Source: DASPKX01 sp035627835 (GTDB taxonomy: Bacteria > Verrucomicrobiota > Verrucomicrobiia > Limisphaerales > SXQI01). From it: a DNA stretch of 47,799 bases. Below are positions 41,015-47,799 of this stretch, one piece after another. The stretch spans positions 1-47,799 of the forward strand of contig DASPKX010000149.1 of assembly GCA_035627835.1 (NCBI GenBank). The letters run 5' to 3'. The number at the start of each line of letters is the position of its first letter. The first letter of the stretch is position 1. The translations under genes were made by a program, and so were the position numbers. The notes below the pieces were generated by a model, which was not told the origin of the DNA, ran no database searches, and was given only the letters and a program-made list of their open reading frames with translations.

Positions 41015-44000
41015 ATGCAATTCCGAACCCTGCTGCCTCTGGCGGCCATGCTTGTCCCGTTCTGCTCACAGGCCGCTGATATTCCGGACATCCCGCTCGG
41101 CACGACCTTAACCATCCAGGGGAGCAGTGTGCTTGGGAACCAGGATGTGCAAACGGCGGGCTTCGAGAATGATGGCACGCTGACTTTCACGTCGATTAAC
41201 GGTGGCTACTCGGCAGGGCTGACGCTCACCAGCGGGCTGCTCACGAACAGCGCCACAGGTGTGATCAACATTTTGCCCGGCGCAGGCGGTGAGCGATTCA
41301 TTGCGGGTGACGTGCTCAACCTGGGGACCATCACTTTGGATAGAGCGCTCGATTTTAAAGGGGCGACGTTCTTCCAGCATGGTGGAAAGCTCGTGTTGAA
41401 TCATCCAATCAACTTTGACCAGCAAACCTTTGATTATGCTGGAGGCGATTTCATCAATGGCATCCCGTACCTGCTGCGCACGAAATTGAAGCTCAATCCA
41501 GCGGCGACGAACACGGTGACGTTCCTGATGACGGGCGATGCGAGCCTGGAAGGGGGCATCGGGGCGAAGCAAACAGTGGTGTTCCAACCGAACAACCAAG
41601 GCGGCCAGTCAACCTTGACCATTCCCGATTCTTTGGAAATTGCCGGTCGGCTGGTGATCGAATCAGCCAACGGCGGGTATAACGGGACAATTCTTGGCCA
41701 TGCCGGGGAGATTCGGAACAGTGGCACAATCGAATTGCTGAACGGGGCGGGTGGGGAGCGGCTGTGGAATGCGGATCTGGTCAACCTTGGAACGATTCGC
41801 AGCACAGCGCCGCTGCGGTTCCAGAAGGCTTTTGGAAATTATCGCAATGCGGGGAACTTCACGATCGAGAGCGGCCGGGCAACCCTGGAGGCAAACACGC
41901 AAACATTCGAGCAAGCCAACGGCAAGCTGACGATCCAAGGGGAGTTCTTCATTGAGCAGGGATCCAGCTTTATGTTCACGGGCGGGGAAATTAGCGGCTC
42001 ACCTTACCTGATTGGCAGTGAGCTTCGACTTGGCACAGAGCCGACAGGGCCCGGCACGATCATCATGACGCGAGACGGGGCCATGATCCGTGGCAACACC
42101 ATCCATCCCAACCAGACAATCTGGGTGCGCGGAGATGCGACTGGCGGCCATACGACTGTGAGCGGGACGGAGCTGGTGAACAAAGGAACAATCCGCCTTG
42201 AATCCGTGAATGGCGGGTACCGCAGCCATTTGAGCGTTTCTGGCGGTCTGACCAATGCGGCTTCTGGCACGATCAACATCGAGCATGGAGCCGGGGGGAG
42301 CCGGCAGATCGAGGCGACCCTTCACAATCAAGGCACAATCAATGTTCGGCATGGGGAGACTGTGATCACGCTGGGAGGATTCACTGAGCATGTGAATCGC
42401 GGCATTATTAATATTCCGGCCGGGGGCGGATTGAGGATCGGGACATCGCAAACATTCGACCAGGCTGGGGGCTCGCTGAACATTGCGGGCGTTTTCGATT
42501 CTGAAGCGATCATATTCCGCTACACGGGCGGAACAATCGTGGGTGAGCCAACTTTGCTGAATAGTGACTTGGAGCTGGGGCCGAACTCCGGGGCGGCCAA
42601 GTTTCTGGTTACCGGCGGATCGACCAAACTCAGGGGGAACGTCAATGCTGGCCAGATCATCACCTCGCTTGGAAGCGCTCGGGGCGGCCACTCAGCTTTG
42701 ACTCCACAAGCTGGTTTTCAAAATAACGGCACGATCATTCTGTCCTCAGTGAATGGCGGGTACAGCTCCGCTTTTAACATGGGTGAAGGCACGTTCACGA
42801 ACGGGCCTTCAGGCGCGTGGCAAGTGGAGGCCGGCAACGGCGGGGAGCGCAATGTTTACGCGGATATGCTGAACCTCGGCACGGTGGCCATCAACCACGA
42901 CACCACGCTGGCAAAAGGAAGCGCCGTTTACGAGAATCGTGGGACGTTCACGATCAAAAGCGGCGCGGCCCTGCACATGCATGGAGCAAGCCAACGATTC
43001 GTGCAGTCCGCCGGTGTGCTGCGGATTGATGGCGGCCTGAACTTCAACAACGTGGATGTGGACTTGCTGGGAGGAAGGGTTCATGGGTTGCTTTACTTGA
43101 ATGGCTCAACTTTGACCCTTGGGCCTGGAGCGACGGAGCCCGGCGAATTTCAACTGACGGGCAGCAGCCAGCTATTCGGCTCGTTAAGGCCTGGGCAAAC
43201 ATTGGCGCTCAGTGGCAACGCGCGCGGGAGCCACTCCCGAATTCTTGCGCCGAACGGATTTAGCAACAGCGGCACAATCACGCTGGATTCCCAGAATTCT
43301 GGCTATTACAGCATTCTCGCTGCGCCCCCTTCGACATGGCTGACGAATGAGGCGAATGGAACCATTCGCGTGGAGCCGGGCGCGGGCGGTTACCGCGAGC
43401 TGGAGGCCAATGTGCTGAACAAGGGGCTGCTAGTCATCAATACGGAAATGCACAGCTCCATGGCTTCCAATGTTTTCGTCAATGTCGGGAACATTGCGCT
43501 GAATGAGGGGGATGTCTGGAATATTTACGGCGAGGACAAACTCTTCGTGCAACGCGCGGGAACGATCACCAATAACGGTTTCGCGAATTTCCAATTGCTG
43601 ACGTTTGATTATGAGGGCGGCGTGATCGTAGGCCCCATGCAGCTTTCGAGCGCAACTCTGAATCTGCATCCCACCGCAACAGCGCCGGTGAGGTTCGTGC
43701 TTCACGGCGGCAGCAGCAAGATCAATGGCGAGATTAAGGCTGGGCAAGTGGTGGAATCGTGGGGCAGCGGACGCGGGAGCCACGCGCGGCTGACAGCGAC
43801 TAATGGCCTTGTAAATTCAGGTGAGCTGACTTTCACCAGCGAGAACTCGGGATATTACAGTGATTTCAGCGTGACAGGAGGAGTCTTCACAAATGCCGCG
43901 CGGGGCGTCGTTAATCTCGCGCCAGGCTCCGGGGGCCCTCGCTTGTGGGCGGGGAATTTCGTTAACCAGGGGACGATGAACGTAAATCAAACCTGGTATT

Positions 44001-47000
44001 TGCAGCCGCTTGAACTCGGCAAGGTCACGAGCTTCCTGAACGAAGGTGAGCTGAACATTTCCCAGACCAGCTACCTGGATGGGAACCTGACGCAGGTGAA
44101 AGGCAACACCCGTTTGGGTGACGTTGAAGTGACGTTGTCGCGCGGTGGGACGTGGCTGGGGGGAACGCTCAGCGGCGGGGCGGCGTTGATCGGGAATGTG
44201 ACGAATGGCGCCACGGTGATGCCTGGCAATGGCATTGGCCGTTTCTGGGTGCGACAGGGCAATTATGAGCAACTGACCAACGGCACGGTGGAACTGGAGA
44301 TTGCCAGCGCTACGTCTGCGGACAAGGTGCAGGTGGATTTCCAAGCCACATTGCGAGGGAAACTTCGTGTGCAGCTCACGGGCGGCTTTGTTCCCGCAGT
44401 TGGCGCTTCTTACGAAATCGTGCAGGCAGGCACGCTCACCGGGAGTTTTTCAGAATACGATTTGCCAGCCTTGCCCACGGGCCGGGTCTGGCTGTTGGAG
44501 ACGAACAATAACAGGCTCAATTTGAAGGTGGCGGGGGCGAGCGCGACGCAAGGCACGATCTCCGGCATTGTGCGCACAACGGGTGGAACGGCTGTGGCAG
44601 GCGCGCAGGTGTATGCGGCGCCTACGGGCGGCGCCGGGAGTGTGTTGACGACCACAACGGGCGCGGATGGGCGATACACGTTGAGCGTTCCGAATGGCGC
44701 ATACATCGTGGGCCTGAATGGGCTGGCGAATCTTGGCTTCAACGACACGCTTCCGAAATCTGCGAGCATTAATAACAACAGCGCCACCGTGGATTTCGCG
44801 GTCCAAGGGTCAACGCAGACTCTCTACAACATCGCAATTCGCGTTGAGCCTTCGACAGTCGGCGCAGCCACTGGAGCACGGGCTTACGCGAACGGCGCGA
44901 CCGCTACTCTGACGGCCGCGGCCACTTCGACGACTTTGCCATGGCGCTTCGCTGGGTGGTTCGAAGGTGGAATTCTGCAGAGCCCGAACGCGACCTACAC
45001 GTTCACCGTAAACCGTGATCGATCATTGGTCGCGATGTTCGAGCTGCCGCAATACACAATTAACACCACGGTCGAGCCGCAGGCTGCCGGGTCGGTCAGC
45101 GGTGAAGGGGTTTATCTGCATGGCAATTCGGTGATCCTGGTGGCGACGCCTGCCTTTGGTTACGCGTTTAAGAATTGGACGGATGGAGGAACTGTGGTGG
45201 GAACAACGCCTCAGATCAGCTTCGCAGCGTCAGCGGATCGCACACTCCGCGCGAACTTCTCGGAAGCCAATCTGACACATGTGGTCACGACCGCCACCCT
45301 GCCCTCCGGCCTGGCAGCAGTGACCGGAGCGGGCGCTTACAACAACGGGCAAAGCGCGACGATCAGCGCGCCGAACGCGCTCACCAACGGGAATGTTGTT
45401 TACACGTTCACGCATTACACGCTGAACGGAAATTGGTACCCGGTGGGAGGCGCCAGCTTTGTGGAGAGTTTCACAACGACGGATCCCACGAACATGCACT
45501 TCGTGGCGGAGTACAGCTCCCGCAGCTTAACCCCTCTTGTCTATTCGGTTGAGGTGAACCACCAGAATCCGGTCCCAGCCACGACGAACCTGCAACTGAC
45601 GATTCGTTTCGATCGGACGATGGACGCGAGTGTGCAACCGGTGATCACTTTCAATAACCGCTCCGGCGGCGCCGCCGCTGTCGCAACACCCGGTAAATGG
45701 CAGACGTGGTGGCACCAGAATGACAGTTACGTCACAGGCCCGATTGTGCTGAGCGCTGGGATGGACGGAACGAACGACGTGATCGTTGCCTCCGCAACGG
45801 CGGCTGACGGCCAGAAACTTGCCAGCACGAACGTGCTGCAACTGGAGATCGACGCCACGCCGCCGCAGATGGCTGGGTTCTACGTCGAGGTCAGCGACCG
45901 AACCATGTTTATTCGGTGGAGCGCGACGGAAAAGGCATTAGCGACCATTGATCTGGGGGTGACCACCAACTACGGCCTGCGGATCGAGTCACCGAGTTGG
46001 TATAGCACCAACCATACGTTTGATCTGTTTAACACAGACCTCGACCCTGGTGTCGAATATCACTACCGAGTCGAACTGCAGGACATCGCGGGCAACAAGT
46101 CGGTTTCAACCGATCGAACGATCCGCCCCCTTCCTGATAATACGCAGCCAGAAACAATCCTCGTGAGCGGCCCCGCTGAGGGCGTGGTTGTTTGCAGCTT
46201 GCCGATCAATGTTCGTTGGGTTGGCGCTGATGACCGCACACGGCAGGAGCGTCTCCAATATGCGCACCGGCTTACATTGGCGGGGCAAGCAGCAGGCGCG
46301 TTTGGATCATTTAGCAGCGCGACGGAGCTGAACTTCACGAATCTGGCGCCGGGCAATTATGTGCTCGAGATCGCGGCGCGCGATGTGAGCGGGAATGTTG
46401 ATGCGACACCGGTGCGTCTGACTTTTGGCTTTGATAACGCTGCGCCGCGCGTCAACAACCTGCTCGCAACGGCCACGGCAAGCAGCTTCACCGTGGGATG
46501 GAAGACAGACAAAGCGACCACGGCGAAGGTTGAGTATGGAACCACCAGCGCGCTTGGGCAGAGCAGCCCTCTGGATGAGCAGTTCAGCGCGGACCACTCC
46601 TTCGCCATTAGCGGTCTTTTGCCCAACACGAAGTACTTCTACCGTGTGACATCGTCGGATGCCTGCGGCAAAACGACCACTTCAGCAATCGCGGAGGTCA
46701 CGACCAAGCCAGCGCCGGACCTTGCTATTTCGCAGGTCTCCGCCGCCGCGAACGGCGTTCTCCAAGCTGGCGCTGAGATTGAGCTTCGCTGGACAGTGAG
46801 CAACACGGGCGCCGCCGCGACAGACGGACCCTGGTATGACCTGGTCACCGTCAGCAACAAGACGCGTGGCAAAGTTCTGCTCCAAACAGCGGTTCCATAC
46901 ACTGGCGCAGCTTTGGGCGCGCAGAGCAGCGCTCAGCGCTCCATGCCATTCACACTTCCAACCGGCAACGATGGCGCGGGTGAGCTGGTGGTGACCGTTG

Positions 47001-47799
47001 ATGCTGACACTTTCAATAATCTTGCGGAGTTGAATGCGACCGGAAACGCGGAAGCTAACAACAGCCGGAGCGCGACGGTCAATTCAACGGCAGTGGCAAC
47101 ACCGGACCTTGTCGTTAGCGGCCTGGCTGTCCAGAGCGCCACGAATCTGGTCACCGGCAGCACGTACGTCGTTGGATGGGAATTGCAGAACGGCGGCAAT
47201 GCTGCCGTCACCAACAGTTTCACGGAGCGCTTGGTCGTTAAGATGAAATCCAACGGCAACATCCTGGTCTCCGATGTGATCGCGTATGACGTGGCGGTGC
47301 GCGGCAACATTGCCGCGGGGGCATCTAAAGCGCGTTCAACGACCTTCACGCTGCCGAACGGGCCCGAAGCTGTCGGCGAGTTGGAAGTCAGCCTAACAAC
47401 TGATGTTTACGCGCAGGTCATCGAAAACAACGCCGAGGACACAGGTGAATCGAACAACAGCCAGGTCATCGAACGCACGAGCGAGCTGGGCAAATACGCA
47501 GACCTGGTGGTGAGTGACATCACCGCTCCGGCGACCGCGTCAGGGGGCCGCCGGGTGATGGTGATCTGGACACTTCATAACGCGGGAGACGGCGCGGTGA
47601 ACGGGGAATGGACCGACCAAATCTTTCTCTCCGAAGACGCCAACTTCGGCAACGACGCGGTGATCGGCTGGTTGACCACGAAAGCAGTTATCGCTGCGAA
47701 CGCACGGTTGGTCGTGAGCAATCTTGTCACGCTGCCCGAGTTCGGCTCGGGTGACCGCTGGATCGTGGTCAAGAGCGATGTGGCAAATGAGATTTACGA
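41015..47799 (+). CDS. Giant secreted repeat protein, 3' partial
   Basis: Open from ATG 41015 to the window end without a stop: at least 2,261 codons, the last complete one ending at 47797. I checked the reading frame at several points and it held. A signal peptide (MQFRTLLPLAAMLVPFCSQA) is followed by six repeats of about 181 residues (residues about 50-1000), each with GTI.L.S.NGGY and LTN..GTINI...AGG. Then a CarboxypepD_reg-like module (residue 1180, GTISGIVR...), InlB-B-like repeats (about 1268-1500), Big_5/FnIII-like modules (about 1505-1890), and three CARDB-like modules (about 1901, 2030, 2162). Likely a cell-surface adhesin or matrix protein, with the anchor beyond the window. A start-adjacent promoter is weak. 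Ligand unknown. Confidence 0.85.
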   Translation, partial: MQFRTLLPLAAMLVPFCSQAADIPDIPLGTTLTIQGSSVLGNQDVQTAGFENDGTLTFTSINGGYSAGLTLTSGLLTNSATGVINILPGAGGERFIAGDVLNLGTITLDRALDFKGATFFQHGGKLVLNHPINFDQQTFDYAGGDFINGIPYLLRTKLKLNPAATNTVTFLMTGDASLEGGIGAKQTVVFQPNNQGGQSTLTIPDSLEIAGRLVIESANGGYNGTILGHAGEIRNSGTIELLNGAGGERLWNADLVNLGTIRSTAPLRFQKAFGNYRNAGNFTIESGRATLEANTQTFEQANGKLTIQGEFFIEQGSSFMFTGGEISGSPYLIGSELRLGTEPTGPGTIIMTRDGAMIRGNTIHPNQTIWVRGDATGGHTTVSGTELVNKGTIRLESVNGGYRSHLSVSGGLTNAASGTINIEHGAGGSRQIEATLHNQGTINVRHGETVITLGGFTEHVNRGIINIPAGGGLRIGTSQTFDQAGGSLNIAGVFDSEAIIFRYTGGTIVGEPTLLNSDLELGPNSGAAKFLVTGGSTKLRGNVNAGQIITSLGSARGGHSALTPQAGFQNNGTIILSSVNGGYSSAFNMGEGTFTNGPSGAWQVEAGNGGERNVYADMLNLGTVAINHDTTLAKGSAVYENRGTFTIKSGAALHMHGASQRFVQSAGVLRIDGGLNFNNVDVDLLGGRVHGLLYLNGSTLTLGPGATEPGEFQLTGSSQLFGSLRPGQTLALSGNARGSHSRILAPNGFSNSGTITLDSQNSGYYSILAAPPSTWLTNEANGTIRVEPGAGGYRELEANVLNKGLLVINTEMHSSMASNVFVNVGNIALNEGDVWNIYGEDKLFVQRAGTITNNGFANFQLLTFDYEGGVIVGPMQLSSATLNLHPTATAPVRFVLHGGSSKINGEIKAGQVVESWGSGRGSHARLTATNGLVNSGELTFTSENSGYYSDFSVTGGVFTNAARGVVNLAPGSGGPRLWAGNFVNQGTMNVNQTWYLQPLELGKVTSFLNEGELNISQTSYLDGNLTQVKGNTRLGDVEVTLSRGGTWLGGTLSGGAALIGNVTNGATVMPGNGIGRFWVRQGNYEQLTNGTVELEIASATSADKVQVDFQATLRGKLRVQLTGGFVPAVGASYEIVQAGTLTGSFSEYDLPALPTGRVWLLETNNNRLNLKVAGASATQGTISGIVRTTGGTAVAGAQVYAAPTGGAGSVLTTTTGADGRYTLSVPNGAYIVGLNGLANLGFNDTLPKSASINNNSATVDFAVQGSTQTLYNIAIRVEPSTVGAATGARAYANGATATLTAAATSTTLPWRFAGWFEGGILQSPNATYTFTVNRDRSLVAMFELPQYTINTTVEPQAAGSVSGEGVYLHGNSVILVATPAFGYAFKNWTDGGTVVGTTPQISFAASADRTLRANFSEANLTHVVTTATLPSGLAAVTGAGAYNNGQSATISAPNALTNGNVVYTFTHYTLNGNWYPVGGASFVESFTTTDPTNMHFVAEYSSRSLTPLVYSVEVNHQNPVPATTNLQLTIRFDRTMDASVQPVITFNNRSGGAAAVATPGKWQTWWHQNDSYVTGPIVLSAGMDGTNDVIVASATAADGQKLASTNVLQLEIDATPPQMAGFYVEVSDRTMFIRWSATEKALATIDLGVTTNYGLRIESPSWYSTNHTFDLFNTDLDPGVEYHYRVELQDIAGNKSVSTDRTIRPLPDNTQPETILVSGPAEGVVVCSLPINVRWVGADDRTRQERLQYAHRLTLAGQAAGAFGSFSSATELNFTNLAPGNYVLEIAARDVSGNVDATPVRLTFGFDNAAPRVNNLLATATASSFTVGWKTDKATTAKVEYGTTSALGQSSPLDEQFSADHSFAISGLLPNTKYFYRVTSSDACGKTTTSAIAEVTTKPAPDLAISQVSAAANGVLQAGAEIELRWTVSNTGAAATDGPWYDLVTVSNKTRGKVLLQTAVPYTGAALGAQSSAQRSMPFTLPTGNDGAGELVVTVDADTFNNLAELNATGNAEANNSRSATVNSTAVATPDLVVSGLAVQSATNLVTGSTYVVGWELQNGGNAAVTNSFTERLVVKMKSNGNILVSDVIAYDVAVRGNIAAGASKARSTTFTLPNGPEAVGELEVSLTTDVYAQVIENNAEDTGESNNSQVIERTSELGKYADLVVSDITAPATASGGRRVMVIWTLHNAGDGAVNGEWTDQIFLSEDANFGNDAVIGWLTTKAVIAANARLVVSNLVTLPEFGSGDRWIVVKSDVANEIY
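41150..43990 (+). repeat. Six tandem ~181-residue (about 543-bp) protein repeats
   Basis: The anchor N(G/S)GY falls at residues 62, 219, 399, 580, 761 and 944 of the protein (bases 41198, 41669, 42209, 42752, 43295 and 43844). Spacings are 157, 180, 181, 181 and 183 residues, so repeats 2-6 are near-equal. Each unit carries an IxG(T/E)xxx segment, a GGG/AGG turn and a TLxLG or STLTLG strand. DNA-level identity is clearly lower than protein-level similarity, so the duplications are not recent. Confidence 0.8.

Overview
The window is two pieces of DNA that do not seem to belong to one genome. Bases 1 to about 3,040 look gammaproteobacterial (Xanthomonadales-like). They carry a polyamine catabolism cluster (puuD, puuA-like, aminotransferase), have a TCG/CCG/GCG-rich codon style, and hold a pair of REP-like palindromes. 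From about 3,050 to the end the DNA looks like a Verrucomicrobiota genome (Limisphaerales/Pedosphaera-like). The signs are an H-X9-DG prepilin, secreted proteins with the LTNW...FYRA pattern, an S46 peptidase, a Gfo/Idh oxidoreductase beside a TIM-barrel isomerase, a giant CARDB-containing surface protein, and several families of phrase-like intergenic repeats. The join lies inside one intact class III aminotransferase frame, close to a conserved PLP-site segment. A metagenome assembly chimera is the simplest reading.

Layout. 2.2-7 kb: aminotransferase C-terminal half, rsmA, a Nudix hydrolase, rpmB and guaA, mostly overlapping or closely spaced. 7-8.2 kb: a decayed nucleotidyltransferase with a small partner ORF, and a membrane-anchored hypothetical protein. 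8.4-17.5 kb: pyruvate carboxylase, an H-X9-DG prepilin, a TPMT-like methyltransferase, a DUF3500 protein, a chromate transporter and a tRNA nucleotidyltransferase. 17.5-18.1 kb: a VapBC-type pair. 18.2-21.7 kb: a secreted hypothetical protein convergent with a Tat-exported FAD oxidoreductase.

21.7-26.5 kb is a gene-poor accessory block. It holds two lipoproteins, a frameshifted antitoxin, unrecognised genes and many interspersed repeats, and ends at tRNA-Pro(CGG). 26.5-32 kb: a DUF554 membrane protein, an S46 dipeptidyl-peptidase, a Gfo/Idh dehydrogenase, a sugar isomerase/epimerase and a SET-domain protein. 32-35 kb (minus strand): an ECF sigma factor, a small membrane protein (possible anti-sigma) and a polymer-forming/RDD fusion form a tight operon. 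35.5-40.7 kb (minus strand): a TauE/SafE transporter, infC, an exported glutathione peroxidase, a parvulin, serA and tRNA-Leu(TAG). 41 kb to the end: one open frame of at least 2,261 codons encoding a giant secreted protein. It has six repeats of about 181 residues, then CarboxypepD_reg-like, InlB-B-like, Ig/FnIII-like and three CARDB-like modules, and it runs off the window.

The most unusual items are the chimeric junction, the six-fold repeat protein, the sigma/membrane/bactofilin-like-RDD operon, and the phrase-like repeat families. One repeat core of 29 bp recurs identically in inverted orientation 23 kb away. No CRISPR array, rRNA, IS element or integrase was seen.
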